A stretch of 64,000 nt of DNA from Vitis vinifera (GCF_030704535.1 NC_081811.1:6366001-6430000), one strand, 5' to 3'. Counted from the first letter of the stretch, positions 11,346-24,649 are shown. The notes: generated by a model from the letters alone, not told the origin. Made by a program: numbers and translations.

Positions 11346-13138
11346 TTAAAAGAATTGTATCAATTAATTAATTAATCATAGATACCAAGATTAAAGGAAC
11401 AAAACAACATATACAAAAATGATGAAAAAATAAAATTACAAGAATGTACAAAATAAATAACAATAGAATTATGCAAATTGATTATTGAACTAATTAAAAA
11501 AAATATTTGAAAAAATTAGTTTTCTGAAAATTTCAAAGGATTTTATTAAAAAACAATTTTGAATGAGTGATTTTAATTTATTTATTTTCAAAACATTTTC
11601 TTCAAGTGATTTGATTCAATTTTATTTGTATTTAATTTTCAAAAAAAATTATTTACACTTATTGCATAAAAGAATTTATTACAAGATTCAATTTGACAAC
11701 AAAAAACTATTTTTACTTGCTTTTACCCTAAAGGCATGAATTTTTACAATTTTATTTTTAAAAAATATTTTCATTTAAGAAAAGTGAGTTGTACAAATTA
11801 TTTAAAAATATATATAACTTTATTTGCAAACAAATTTTTAATTAAAAATTAATTTTTGGAACAACTTTATTCACAAAACAATTTTTGGAAAATTTTTATT
11901 AAACAAATAAATTTTTGGACACTTATTATTAAAAACAATTTTTTTGGATTTTTCTAAAAGCATTTTTTCTGAATTTTTACTAATAAAAAACTTTCTTTTA
12001 TTAAAAAGAATATTTTTAAGTTATTATTTTATTAACACATATTTACTAAATTATTCCTCTTATTTAAACAAAATTTCTTATTTATTCAATATTCAATTTT
12101 GTACACACTCAATAAATATATATAAACGAATATTTACAAGAACTAATAGAAATAAAAGTGGGAAATAAAACGTGTATTCAAACAAACTTACAATAAGTTC
12201 AATGCTCCATTTACAACTTTTTGAGTCTCACTTTCTTCCATGAAATCTCATATTCTACGTGTCATAAATTCGTATTCAACCAACAAAATTGTAGAATAGG
12301 CTCATACAAATAAAAATAGCTCAAATATAAATATCTAGAAATGAATAAAATTCACAATAGATATTCAAGCCAAAATTCAAATTTCAAATTAGTCCAACAA
12401 ATTTTGTCAATCAATATAAGCCCAAATTAGCAAATATAACACAACAAAAATATCTCACATGTCATAGGCACTAATCCAAAATTTTCAAATTAATAGCCAA
12501 AATATAAACTCAATTAATCAAACCCAAAACATGATAAATTAAAATAAATTCCATTAGACCCAAACTTAATATACCATAATTCAAGCCTAATTTTATATAT
12601 AAACCTAAATCCATAACCAAAATCATCTCAATTTAATATGCAAACCCACATCCAAAATATATCACAATATAATATCATATTCAAATTAAATAATTTAAAT
12701 GAGTACAACCATATAAATTATCAACTAATTTAGCACAAATTAACAAATTTCAAATTAATTCACCAACAATAATATAAAATAATATGAAATTTAAAATTTA
12801 AGGATCAAATTGGATTCAAAATTAATATAAAATAAATTTGGATTCAAAATTGGGATAAATTTCGGGGTTATAAATATATTTTTAAATAAATATATTTAAA
12901 ATGATAAAGGATAAAGACAAAAAAAAAAACTGGAAACCAACTAATATGGTAGGATTTCACCACGGATTTGGAATACCGTGTTGGTAGGTACCACTACAAT
13001 ATCATGGTTTTTTCCCATTAAGTATTTTCCTCCGTATGTACAGATCACTTTGTTTGACTCTCTGGTTTGAATTCAGACAATAATTTCACATGCTTGGTAA
13101 CCTAAACCATTCAATAAAGAATAAAGATACATTCAAAT
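11346..13138. other. AT-rich intergenic DNA, no gene seen
   Basis: Asn/Lys/Ile-type low-complexity translations only. From 12200 on there are loosely repeated phrases of the form CAAATTC-AAAT / AATATAAAC, but no clean repeat unit. Confidence 0.5.
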
Positions 13139-13381
13139 TACTTTTTGAGTATCTTTAATTTACATGAGTTGTATGGACCGACACCTTTATTTATGTCAAT
13201 TATATGACACAAATATCCATGATAGTCTCTTTTTTTTTTATTGTGAATTTATGGGTCCAAATTACTTTTTGACCATCTTTAATTTGCATGAGTTGTATCC
13301 ACCGTCACCTTTTATTTGTATCAATTGTATGAGACAAATATCCCCGATATTCTCATTTTTGCATTGTGAATTTATAGGTCC
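13139..13381. repeat. Tandem pair of about 121-bp units
   Basis: Two adjacent units, each running from ATTACTTTTTGA-ATCTTTAATTT through CATGAGTTGTAT, TCAATTGTATGA-ACAAATATCC and TTGTGAATTTAT-GGTCC. The first is at about 13139-13259 and the second at 13260-13381. A more diverged third relative is at 14935-15060, and another lies at the start of the duplicated block at 15507. Confidence 0.75.
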
Positions 13382-14687
13382 ATAATTAATTTAGTTTGAT
13401 GAAAGATTATTTAAATCTTAAGTCCAATTTGATTTTGAAAATAATTAAAAATTCACTTGAATTTTAATTTGAAACTATGTTTCAACGACTTAACCCAAAA
13501 TATAATAAATGAATTTAAAATTTGATTTGATCTTAGTCTAATAATAATGAAATACTTTAATAAAGCTTACAAAATATAAATTATAATAAACATAATTAAA
13601 AAAAATCAAATATTAAAACACTATAAATGAGATAGGTTTATTAAAATGTCGATTAGATGGTAGTTTTTAAAATTCTCAAATCGATTTAGTTGGATTGGAT
13701 TGATTTTATCGATTTTTTTAGTTTTCAATGGGAAGAAAGTTTAATTTTTCATTTTACAATGAGTCACCAAATTCGAAACAAATGAATTACATAAAAAAAA
13801 TAAAAAAGGAAATAAAAACAATTTTAAAACAATTGTTACAATTTTAAATGAGTAGTGCTAATTATAATTAACAAATGGTAGAGTAGAGATTTAAATATGT
13901 AGGATTAATAAAGGCATGAAATATAACCATAGTAAAAGATTATTTTTTTGACCTTCATAGCCACAATCAAAACCTTGAATGCAAGTTACGTCTAAAATAA
14001 GTGGATACAAAATCCATTATTTGAAATATAATTTGATTTAATTAGTTTTTTAATGCAATTTATTTTAAATTCAAATATTAATTTTGTGATATTTACATCA
14101 GATAGAAGATAGTTTCTGTCATTATATAAATATAAACTTTTCTTAATTATGCAAACATATTTTAAAACCATAAAAACTTTTTTGGGTCAGAACAAACAAT
14201 ATCTACATTGTTAGGTGTGAGTCAATCCTCGACCTAATATAGGATACTTGTTTAGTTCAATATGAGGTATTTGTCTACTTAACCCTATATTGTATAAACA
14301 CTTTCTTAAAGCTATAAGAACTCATTTGGATCGAAACAATATTTACATGATTCGGTGAGAAAAGGGTTTCAAATTTTATTCGGTTTAAAGAATAAAATTT
14401 ATTTTTAAGAAAATTGTTTAATCATATAAAAAAAAAAAACCTAAAAATCTCTCTTAAAATATAATTTTTTGTAAAAGGAATTCATGAATAAGCATGTTAA
14501 TCAAAGAAATTTAAAATCAATGATGACTAATTATATTCACACCAAATCTAAAAAGACGCAATGAAATTGAACTTAAATTTAATCATAGTCATTAATTATT
14601 GAATAACCATATATTACTTGTTAGTTGCCACGTCTCTAATTTCAATTTGATACAATAAATGCACAGCCGTATGGTATTATAGCCCAT
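13281..14687. repeat. About 1.4-kb direct repeat, copy A
   Basis: Runs from AATTTGCATGAGTTGTATCC to CAGCCGTATGG-ATAGCCCAT and matches 15507-16934 almost continuously, with scattered substitutions and small indels. No coding sequence is recognised inside. Internally, 14522-14667 is repeated in diverged form at 14689-14823 (GATGA-TAATTATA, CACCAAATCTAAAAAGA). Confidence 0.85.
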
Positions 14688-14688
14688 G

Positions 14689-15309
14689 ATGAGTAATTAT
14701 ACTTACACCAAATCTAAAAAGATGTAATGAAATTGATCTTAAATTCAATCATACTCATGAATTATTGAATAGTGATATCTTACTTGTTAGGTCTCTAACT
14801 TCAATTCGTACCATAAATGCACTTAAATACCGTTATCTAAAGTAAAAGATGCTAGTTGAAATAAGGGCGATACGTGCACATGCATAATGTCATCTATAGT
14901 TTGAAACTAGTACATTCATAAATAACAACGTACATAAGTATTTGACTTTCTTTAATTTGCATGAGCTGTATCAACCACCATCTTTCATTTGCATTTGATT
15001 TTCTACGACTTTACTCATAATATTCTCTCTCTCTCTTTTTTTTATTGTGAATTTAATAAAATATTTTTATGATTGAATTTATGTTCACACAATGGGAACA
15101 CCCTAATTAAAATATGTTAGGCCCATAATTATTAATATTTAAAATCTATACTATTCTAAGGTTAAGGGTTGGTGTCATTTCTAAATTTGCTTAAAACTCT
15201 CGATCTCTCGAGTTTAGTAATTGTTTTCGAAAATAGTTTTAAAAAACAGTTTTTGAAAATTGTTATATAATGTTTTATAAAACAAAAGTTTATTTGAAAA
15301 CTCGAAATA
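14689..15309. other. Spacer between the 1.4-kb repeats
   Basis: Begins with the diverged 135-bp repeat of 14522-14667, followed by a diverged third copy of the 121-bp unit (about 14935-15060), then AT-rich spacer. No gene is supported. Confidence 0.5.
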
Positions 15310-17125
15310 TTTTTAACTTATTTTTAATATTTTTAAATATGCTTTAAAAATAATTTTTATATCTAACGTTTTATTTTTAATTATTCCATATATTTGTATA
15401 ATTATTTTTCTAAAACAATATTTAGAAAACAAATAAAAATAATAAAAAATAATTAAATTTTTTTTTTCAAAAATATCATATTTTATGTTCTTAAAAATAA
15501 AAAATAATTTGCATGAGTTGTATCCACCATCACCTTTTATTTGTATCAATTGTATGAGACAAATATCCCCCATATTCTCATTTTTCCATTGTGAATTTAT
15601 AGGTCCATAATTAATTTAGTTTGATGAAAGATAATTTAAATCTTAAGTCCAATTTGATTTTGAAAATAATTAATAATTCACTTGAATTTTAATTTGAAAC
15701 TATGTTTCAACTACTTAACCCAAAATATAATAAATGAATTTAAAATTTGATTTGATGGTAGTCTAATAATAATGAATTACTTTAATAAAGCTTACAAAAT
15801 ATATATTATAATAAACATAATAAAAAAAATCAAATATTAAAACACTATAAATGAGATGGGTTTATTAAAATGTCGATTTAGTTTTGTTGACGAAAACCTA
15901 AAATCGAGATGGTAGTTTTTAAAATTCTCAAATAGATTTAGTTGGATTGGATTGATTTTATCGATTTTTTTAGTTTTCAATGGGAAGAAAGTTTAATTTT
16001 TCATTTTACAATGAGTCACCAAATTCGAAACAAATGAATTACATAAAAAAAAAGGAAATAAAAAACAATTTTAAAACAATTGTTACAATTTTAAATGAGT
16101 AGTGCTAATTATAATTAACAAATGGTAGAGCATAGATTTAAATTTGTAGGATTAATAAAGGCATGAAATATAACCATAGTAAAAGATTATTTTTTTGACC
16201 TTCATAGCCACAATCAAAACCTTGAATGCAAGTCACGTCTAAAATAAGTGGATAAAAAATCCATTATTTGAAATATAATTTGATTTAATTAGTTTTTGAA
16301 TGTAATTTATTTTAAATTCAAATATTAATTTTGTGATATTTACATCGGATAGGAGATAGTTTATGTCATTATATAAGTATGAACTTTTCTTAATTATGCA
16401 GACACGTTTTAAAACCATAAAAACTTTTTTGGGTAAAAACAAACAATATCTATATTGTTAGGTGTGAGTCAATCATCGACCCAATATAGGATACTTGTTT
16501 AGTTCGATATAAGGTATTTGTCTACTTAACCCTATTTGTATAAACACTTTCTTAAAGCTATAAGAGTCCCTTTAGATCGAGATAATATTTACATGATTGG
16601 GTGAGAAAGGGTTTCAAATTTTATTCAGTTTAGAGAATAAATTTTTTTTTTTTAAATATTCAATAATATATATAAAAAAAATTACCTAAAAATCTCTCTT
16701 AAAATATAATTTTTTTATAAAAGGAATTCATGAATAAGCATGTTAATCAAAGAAATTTAAAATCAATGATGACTAATTATATTCACACCAAATCTAAAAA
16801 GACGTAATGAAATTGAACTTAAATTTAATCATAGTCATTAATTATTGAATAACCATATATTACTTGTTAGTTGCCACGTCTCTAATTTCAATTTGATACA
16901 ACAAATGCACAGCCGTATGGTATAATAGCCCATACATTTAATATTTTTAAATACATTTTAAAATAATTTTTATGTCTAACATTTTATTTTTAATTATTCT
17001 ATATATTTATATAATTATTTTTCTAAAACAATATTTAGAAAATAAATGAAAATAATAAAAAATAATTAAAAAACATTTTTTTTAAAAACTATATTTTATA
17101 TTATTAAAAACAAAAAATAATTTTT
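15310..17125. repeat. Copy B of the 1.4-kb repeat, flanked by a 190-bp direct repeat
   Basis: Copy B (15507-16934) lies between two similar AT-rich blocks, 15310-15506 and 16935-17125. Both carry TTTTAATTATTC-ATATATTT and CTAAAACAATATTTAGAAAA. The arrangement is block, copy B, block. Copy B contains a short insert, CGATTTAGTTTTGTTGACGA (near 15873), that copy A lacks. Confidence 0.75.
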
Positions 17126-20100
17126 GATTATCAAACGTGCTTTTTTTTATTCTAAAAAACAGTTATCAAACAAACCATAAATCTTCTTATTAATTTTTAT
17201 TTTTGCTTTTATTTTTTTTATTTTTTTTTAACCTCCTTATGATTTTTTCTCACTCTTTGTTATCTCCTTGACTTTATCATCTTCTTAAAAATCGTAAAGC
17301 TGTTATGAATGCATGAATGCTATTTATTTTCTACCTCATAATTTCGTCAAATTCTATATTTATAGAGAAAATGAGAGGAAATAAATCTAATATTTCTAAC
17401 ACTTTAAATAAATTTAGTAAAAGAAAATAAAGATTAACTTATCTTTATTTCTAAAAATATAATTCTAATAATAAATAAATAAATAAATAACCCTAACATT
17501 TTTTTCAACTTTTATTTTTAAATTTTTATTATTAAGCAGAAAGATAAAAAAAAAAAGTTCTGAAACATGTCATAATATAACTTATGGTCACCATTCTAGA
17601 ATAATCCCGTGGGATGATGACTTTTAAAACCAGTTTGCGAGGGAGGCATCATGAATGCCATTAAAGATGTAGCATGTCCTCCCTACTCACTAGATATCAA
17701 TTGCTCGTACTTCTTATCTGTGTTGATAGTAACATGACAATAAGAAAAAGAAAAAAAAAAAAACATAATTGAACCGGCAATTTTTCAAACTTTTTTTTTC
17801 TTTCACTTTTGGTTGGTATTCATTGACTTTTGGTGTCTAACAATTGGTAAAATTTTAAAAAATATTTTTAAGATTTAAAATTTTTTATCATTTAAATATT
17901 AAAAAAATTATAAATATTTTTTAAAATCATTATTAAACAAATTCTTAATTTTTTTAATATTTAAAAAGATAAATTTTCAAATATTATATTCATTTTCTAA
18001 AATCATTATCAAACGAACTTTTAATAATGTTTTTCATCAAGTATGAGTTACTTATAACCTTTTTGGATAATTTTCTCAAAAATTAAAAAAGAAAAAAATA
18101 CTAAGAGCCTATTTTAGTGTGATTTTTAAAAGTCTTAAAAACATTTATAAGTGTTTTTAAGTAAAAAAAAAAAAAGTATTTGATAATATTTAGAAATACA
18201 CTAAAGTGTTTTTTAGAGAAACACTTCAAATATTTTTAAAACACCATTTCCTACCGTCCTCCATCTTTGTTTCCTTCTCATTATCCTTTTCCTCTTTCAC
18301 TTCCCCTTCATAAAATATTTTTTTTGAGTTTTTTTAATAATATAAATGTTTATATATTTTTTTTAATAAAAGTTTTCAATTTATTATAATGTTTTCTTTT
18401 TTTAATAAATGTGAAATTTATTATTATTAAAAAGAGTTTTTGTATTTATGCAATATATTATTAAAAACACTATTAAAATTACTTTTCTAGATTTTCATAA
18501 AAGTTTTTTTCATAAAAATATAGTAAAAGAAAAACACTTTTAATAAAAACACTTCAACTAGATCAATACCAAACACATTCTAAATCCTTTTTTTTTTTTT
18601 TCTTTCCATTACATTTTCCTTTAAATTTATTGAGAACCAAACATGGTGTAAGTTTTTTGGAAGTTATTTACTTAAAAAAAAAAAAATTACAACTGAGAGA
18701 AGGGTATTTTTATAAAATAAAAAAAAAGTGTAAAGGATTAAATTTAGAAATTTAATATTATTTCATTCCTTTTAATTAAATAACCCTTAAAATTAGAATT
18801 AATTTTTTTAAAAATAAAGATAATCATAATTAAGGAAGAATAAAAAATAATAACAATACAAATATTAAGATTGGATAAAAAGATTTCATTCCTAAATGAA
18901 ATAAAAATATTTCCTATTTATATTATTTTGTGAAGATTATTTATGATAAAAAAAAATGATTGGAGAGTTCTTATTTTGACAATTTAATAGAAGAAAAAAG
19001 AATTTAAAACTCATATTTATAAACTCAAATATGTCTATTGCAACTCAAATTCATAGGTTAATGCTGCAAATTTTGTTACATAATGGCCAAGTAGAGTGAC
19101 ATTTAAATTCATAGGATTAAATTATGATATGATTGGTTGCATTTTTATTTTTATTTTTGTTTTTTACATTTATCATCAATTTTAAAAAAACTTTCAAAAA
19201 AAAGTTAGTTGGATAAATTGTTTAATTTTTTCCTTAAAATGTGATGATAAAAAAAAAAAAGAGTAGAAAAAAAAAATTATTCTCAACTTTTTTAAAGACA
19301 AAACTCCAAATTAAGATTATCAAATGTATTTAATATTTTAAAAATAAAAAAAACATAATTTAAAATTATTTATATATTTATTTTATAGATAATAAAAATG
19401 ACTAAATCCAGGTAGCATCAACCTTTTTCTAATTCTTCTTAAAAAATTATATAATATTCATATTTATATTTTAAAAATAATTAAAAAACTACTAAATCCA
19501 AGCATATATATATATATATATATATATATTAGGAGAAATTTATGGATTAAGAATAGTTTTCTATTATCTTGAAAAAAGAAAAAAAAAGTGTTTTGTAACT
19601 AAAAACAGTTTTCTATTGTTTTAAAAAATAATTATACAAGCATATTGGATATAAAAATTATTCTTAAGATATATTCAAAAATATGTTAAAAATATTTTAG
19701 GTTTCTAAATAATGTTTTTATATTTTATTATTATTGTTTTTTACAAAACATGAAAGAACAATTTTTAAAAATTATTTTTGAAAGAGTTACCTAATAGGCC
19801 GTAATGACGATCTTGGGACAATGAAATGTTTTTTAAGGGAATCAAATTTGAAGTATTTCTTTTTCGTTATAAATTCATTCTTTTCATTTTTTATATTATC
19901 AATTTATGAGATAAAAATTTAAGTAATAATTAAATTTTTTAGTTTGAAAGAGAATAGAATTTAATAGATCTATGTTACCTAAAATAATATATAATAAAAT
20001 ATTACAAATATTATTTACCAATATAATTAAAAAATTTATTAATAAAAGTTTAAATAGTTTAATAATGAATATTATTTATAAATAAATAAAAAATTATGCA

Positions 20101-20755
20101 TTAAAATATACATTGCAAAAATATTTTATGATAATATTAATGCCAATTTGATATATATTTTTTTAAATTCAAGTAAGTGGAAGAATTTTATATTTTTTAA
20201 AAGATAATATTAATATTATAAAAAAAATTTATTAAATGTTGATACAACACTTTTTAAGGAAAAATAAAGTTTCTGCAAATAGCAATATTTTTGTGACTTT
20301 TATATAAATTCCTTTATAAATCATAAATTTTTTAACAAAATTAACCAAATGAATATAAAAATTTATACTAAATTAAAAAAGAGTTTTTGATTTCTCGGAT
20401 TAAATATAAAATCTTTCATTAAACTTGAAAAGGAAGTTTGGGTTTCTCAAAAATCGTTTTTTTATTATATATTTTTAATATCAAATATAAAAATGTGATA
20501 TTATTTATACTAAAAAATATTTTGATAAGCAAATAATATATTGTTATAAAATATGAAAATTTATATCGAAACTTGTTAATGATTATCCTATTGATGTATC
20601 ATTTTTAAAAATTTATTCCGTTATTTTGTTTTATATATATATATATATATAAAATAATTTATAAAATAATATTAAATATTATATCCTTAAAAAAAAAATG
20701 ATGTGTCATTATTTCGTTGGAAGTAATATCTTAGTATATCTAAATGAGACAATCA
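17126..20755. other. AT-rich intergenic DNA, no gene seen
   Basis: About 3.6 kb without a supported gene. It contains AT microsatellites at 19503-19529 and 20632-20650, and the phrase CATTACATTTTCCTTTAAATT...GAACCAAACATGG at 18606-18647, which looks like the right end of the MITE family seen at 57327-57652. The block 17560-17710 is less AT-rich but has no frame I recognise. Confidence 0.5.
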
Positions 20756-20760
20756 CTAAA

Positions 20761-20940
20761 GTTAAAGGGTCAACAAAGAGATGAGCAGGTCGTGAGCCCT
20801 GACATCGTAACGTGGAGGTTTCTCATGGGTGAACACAAAGGTCGATGACGAAAGGTCACGTGACAGCGACCACCGACCAGCGACCAGACCCCCGCCTTCC
20901 GCCACTCGTCTATATGTATCGGTGCTCCGAGAGTTCACAA
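20761..20940 (+). promoter_or_regulatory. Probable promoter of the cis-prenyltransferase gene
   Basis: A sharp rise in GC content after kilobases of AT-rich DNA. It includes a GGTCACGTGAC palindrome (CACGTG, a G-box core) near 20855-20864 and TATATGTA at 20911-20918. A start site about 25-35 bp after that TATA-like sequence would fit. Inferred from sequence only. Confidence 0.45.
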
Positions 20941-20980
20941 AACAGAACCAGATTCCTTCCGTCGCTACCACGTCGAAAAG

Positions 20981-21947
20981 GTATCCAGTCTCTGCCACTC
21001 CCTCAACCTCCGTTTGTTTCCCGAGAAAATGCTGGAAAAATAAAAAAAATTCAGTGTTACCTTTTTTGTTATTTCAGTAGAGATTTGTTTTTTCGGATTC
21101 CGAATAGATGAAAAATCTAAGATTCATTATTTTTTTTTTTCAGTTTACACTTTACGCACCTTTATATATTTTGTATGTAGTCGATTTGGGGCCACAGATC
21201 GCAGGTTACGAGTTTTAATTGATATTGTGCTTAAATCATTATTTCTCTGTTACCTGGAGAGTTGATTTGAAGTTCAGATTGCCTTTTTAATGAGATTGGG
21301 TTTTTTGATGCATATATAACATTGAACACTTGATTTATTTATTAATCTACATGCTTTGATTTAGGTATTTTGATATCCAACGTTATATTAGTTCACTGCA
21401 ATAGTATATTTTATGGTTTAATATGGGGTGTCAATCATTAAAATCTGTGTAAGTTCAAATTTTCACTGTTTTTTTTTATATCTACTTATGTCACCATATC
21501 CTTTTTAATTGAGTGTAGGTTTGGGTTCAGATCAATTTTGACAGTGATGCAGCTTGTATGTTGAGTGTTAAGTTATTTATGTTCATATATGATGTCTTTT
21601 GCATCTGGTTAGAGTGAATTCAATGTTACATTGATTTTCATGCAATATGCATGGTTCTCTGCATTGGCTTCAATTCTAAGTTTGTTCTCCATGTCAGTAA
21701 ATTCTATTCTATATGGGACAGAGTTTGCTCAAGGTTGCTTCCGGTTTAGTTTTGTAAACCATCTTCTCTGATGTTTCATGTCATGGTTGGCATTAGTCTC
21801 AGTCATGGTGTAGCTGAGCCATGGTACAAGTCATCAATTTTTATTTTTTCAGGTTTTTTTTGTTCAAGACTAATTTATTTTCTAAATGAAATCGTGAAAA
21901 AAAGCACTTACTTCCCTCTGAAATGTGGGGACTATGTGGTTTGGTAC

Positions 21948-21979
<32 letters not shown>

Positions 21980-22448
21980 TAAATATGGAGTATTTCAAAA
22001 TTTTATATTGTTTTCATTCCCTTCAAATCAATTCAGCCATAGCCAGGCGCCTGTTGCTTTCATTTCTAATTCAGTTCCATGTTTCTTCTCTACATTATTG
22101 AGCGTCATGGAAAATCTCATTGTAAAATGTAGACAATACAGATTGAGAGCACTGCTTTGGAATTAATTGGTGGTGTTTTCCATAGTCCCCTATACTGTAA
22201 ATCTAATAGGCCCACTTGAGAGCCTTAGGTGCTATGAAAAATAAGCACAAGGTCCTTGGTTTTTTTTTATGCTGACTAATAAAACCAATTAATAGGTCAT
22301 GTGTTATTTGATTATTTTCTTCATGCAAGTCATGGGCTTTTTGTGGGCTTCTTTTACTTGTACAATTATTTATTGCAACAATTCACACTGATGTTTGCTT
22401 CTTCCATAAACTGGCCATTTTGATTGAGAAGATTTAACATTTGTGCAG
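20981..22448 (+). other. Probable intron in the 5' leader of the cis-prenyltransferase gene
   Basis: A good donor (GAAAAG|GTATCC at 20980/20981) and acceptor (TTTGTGCAG|GG at 22448/22449) bracket an AT-rich, T-rich stretch beginning right after the GC-rich promoter/leader. The acceptor is 9 bases before the ATG. It contains a (TG)n(TA)n microsatellite at 21950-21980. A leader intron is inferred; transcript data are needed to prove it. Confidence 0.5.
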
Positions 22449-22457
22449 GGCTTTGAT

Positions 22458-23330
22458 ATGGAAAAACGTGGTGGCAGTGGAGGAAGCCAAATCTTTGAAA
22501 ATTTGGGCACTTTTTTGCGAAAATGCATTTTTTCTGTTCTTTCTGTTGGTCCCATCCCTAACCACATTGCCTTTATCATGGATGGGAACCGCAGATTTGC
22601 CAAGAAGCAGAATTTGATAGAAGGGGCTGGTCATAAGGTTGGGTACTTAGCTCTTATGTCCATGCTCAGGTACTCATATGAGTTGGGCGTGAAATATGTA
22701 ACAATTTATGCCTTCAGCATTGAAAATTTTAAACGACGTCCTGAAGAAGTTCAATCTGTGATGGATCTGATGCAAGAAAAGATTGAGCAGTTAATTAATG
22801 AAGAGAGCATTTTGAACCACTTTGGAGTTAGGGTTCATTTTATAGGGAATCTGAAACTCTTGAGTGCACCGGTCAGGTTGGCAGCAGAGCGGGCTATGCT
22901 GGTCACTGCCTGTAACTCCAAGGCGGTGCTTTCAATTTGTGTTGCCTATACTTCCACCAATGAGATTATGCATGCTGTTGAAGAATCTTGTGTAAAAAAA
23001 TGGGATGAGATAAGAGAACTAAAGGCAAGTGGAGTTGATTGTGGTTTAACTAAACTTGAAGGATATGAAAAGGGTGAAGCACAGGACCTTATAAATTTAA
23101 CAGATATTGAGAAGCATTTGTATATGGCAGTTGCACCTGATCCTGATATATTAATTCGCACTTCTGGTGAAACCCGCTTGAGCAATTTTCTACTCTGGCA
23201 GAGTCAGTACTGTTATTTGTACTCTCCATCTGTGCTTTGGCCAGAGATTGGTTTTTGGCATTTGCTTTGGGCAGTTTTGAACTTTCAGCGCAATCACTTT
23301 TATTTGGAGAAAAAAAAGAAACAACTATAA
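22458..23330 (+). CDS. cis-prenyltransferase, dehydrodolichyl diphosphate synthase family
   Basis: Encodes 290 residues and is complete. The family adds isopentenyl diphosphate units in cis to farnesyl diphosphate, making the polyprenyl (dolichol) carrier used for glycosylation at the ER, or related polyprenols. Visible conserved regions: HIAFIMDGNRRFAKK at about 36-50, with the catalytic Asp at residue 42; GHK-GY near 58-63; the YVTIYAFSIENFKR block at about 80-93; RVHFIGNLKLL at 125-135; and the long C-terminal signature DPDILIRTSGETRLSNFLLW (228-247) with LWPEIGFW after it. No transit peptide is obvious; the N-terminus has one hydrophobic stretch (about 18-32). Length and the lack of coding introns fit plant CPTs. 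I chose the ATG at 22458 because the open frame further upstream lacks an ATG and runs into the likely splice acceptor. In the usual YTSR-EI motif the Arg is Thr here (YTSTNEI). The C-terminal RXG motif is absent, as in eukaryotic CPTs that work with a partner subunit. Confidence 0.93.
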   Translation: MEKRGGSGGSQIFENLGTFLRKCIFSVLSVGPIPNHIAFIMDGNRRFAKKQNLIEGAGHKVGYLALMSMLRYSYELGVKYVTIYAFSIENFKRRPEEVQSVMDLMQEKIEQLINEESILNHFGVRVHFIGNLKLLSAPVRLAAERAMLVTACNSKAVLSICVAYTSTNEIMHAVEESCVKKWDEIRELKASGVDCGLTKLEGYEKGEAQDLINLTDIEKHLYMAVAPDPDILIRTSGETRLSNFLLWQSQYCYLYSPSVLWPEIGFWHLLWAVLNFQRNHFYLEKKKKQL

Positions 23331-24490
23331 GTCTTGCAAATGGATGGCAGGGCAGTTTTCACCTCTGGACTCTAATATGACTGTATTGGTTCATTGGCTC
23401 TCTCTTTGTTCTTGATTTATTCTCTGTGACAAAAGCTGATTGCAACATGGAAGGACTGTTCCTAGTGCTGCTACACTGGATTCTTTGGCTGAGAATGCAT
23501 CAAGGGGCTACATCATAAGGATATTTTGTCCATTGCAGTGGCCAAGTGTTTGTTGGGTGATACTGTTGCAGATCAAGATATGATAAGTGGAGTACGTAAT
23601 TTTCCCTTCGCTTCTTTCATGTTATGTTGATGGTTAGCTTCTTTCATCATATATTGGTGGATAATTAGCTTTGAACGCAGAAAACAATTGTATTGTAATG
23701 ATTAATTATTTGCCATATGATGAGAGTAATATGAGTGCTTTATAATTTAATCAAAATTTTCTTAAAGTCCAATTAATTTTTTTTTTTAAATTATTTTTTC
23801 ATTAAATAATACTGAGATAACTTTTTGGGAGGACATGACTGTTGGGACATGTAATTTCCTCCCTTATGTGTTACATGCTTTATGAAGTGGAAGCTTTCTA
23901 TCACCTTCAACTGTAGACATGTTGAGCTTCATAGCATAGCCATATTCATTTCCTTTTGCTTCATTTAACTTACACATGGACATTTGATTGATTCCTTGTT
24001 GAAAACATGTAATTCAGCAAAACAGGACAAAATGACTACTTATGCTATTTAGTTAGTTATGTACCCAGTCGACTGGGTATGCATGCCTTAACTCATATGA
24101 TGTGTTATTTCAATATCATTATGATTAAATAGAAAAAAGAGCAAATATATATTAAAAATCCCAAAATAGAGGGCAGGACATTCTTTTTTTCTTTTTTGGG
24201 TTGGGGATAACATAAGTACATTTTCCAGATATTATAGCATTGAACAATGCTCTGTCCTTTCATCCTCCACCCAACCTATGCATGGAATTTAAGCAGGAAC
24301 CTCTTGTACCAGTAATAGCTAGAAGCATTCATTAAAACAGCTATTGAAGAAATAACTCTTTCGGCTTCAAACTTGACAGTTTTTCATCTCAAAGATTTTT
24401 CCATTGCATTCTTTCCATATGCATCACATCACACCTTGTTTTGTTTCATCTACTTCAAATGCTAGAGTCTTCCTCACTATTATGCCCACA
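23331..24490. other. 3' flank of the cis-prenyltransferase gene and spacer
   Basis: The first 250-300 bases are probably the 3' untranslated region (mixed composition, TTGATTTATTC at about 23413). After about 23700 it is ordinary intergenic DNA with no supported frame. Confidence 0.45.
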
Positions 24491-24545
24491 ACCCAAATCC
24501 CATCTAACTTATCAAAAAAAAAAAACACCCAAATCCCATCCAACT
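24491..24545 (+). mobile_element. Ultra-short poly(A) retroposon insertion with 19-bp target duplication
   Basis: The 19-bp sequence ACCCAAATCCCATCTAACT (24491-24509) is repeated at 24527-24545 with one mismatch. Between the copies lies only TATC-A12-C (17 bp). This is the footprint of target-primed reverse transcription: almost nothing but the 3' tail of an L1-like element was copied. Confidence 0.75.
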
Positions 24546-24649
24546 AAATGCATCTTCTACTCTTGACAACTGCCCTGCGAAAGTCACTCTGCAGCTTTTC
24601 ATATTTATGCATCACCAAGCTGAAATAACAATGGCTAGATAAAGGCCGG

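Noticed and set aside
13164..13385. 73-codon frame with an internal repeat
   Set aside because: It simply reads through the two 121-bp tandem units.
13139..17125. CRISPR-like or satellite array
   Set aside because: The units are long, few and without constant spacers, and the host is a plant nuclear genome.
20762..21111. Several overlapping frames at the GC-rich promoter
   Set aside because: They reflect raised GC content; none shows a known family, and the region fits promoter plus leader exon.
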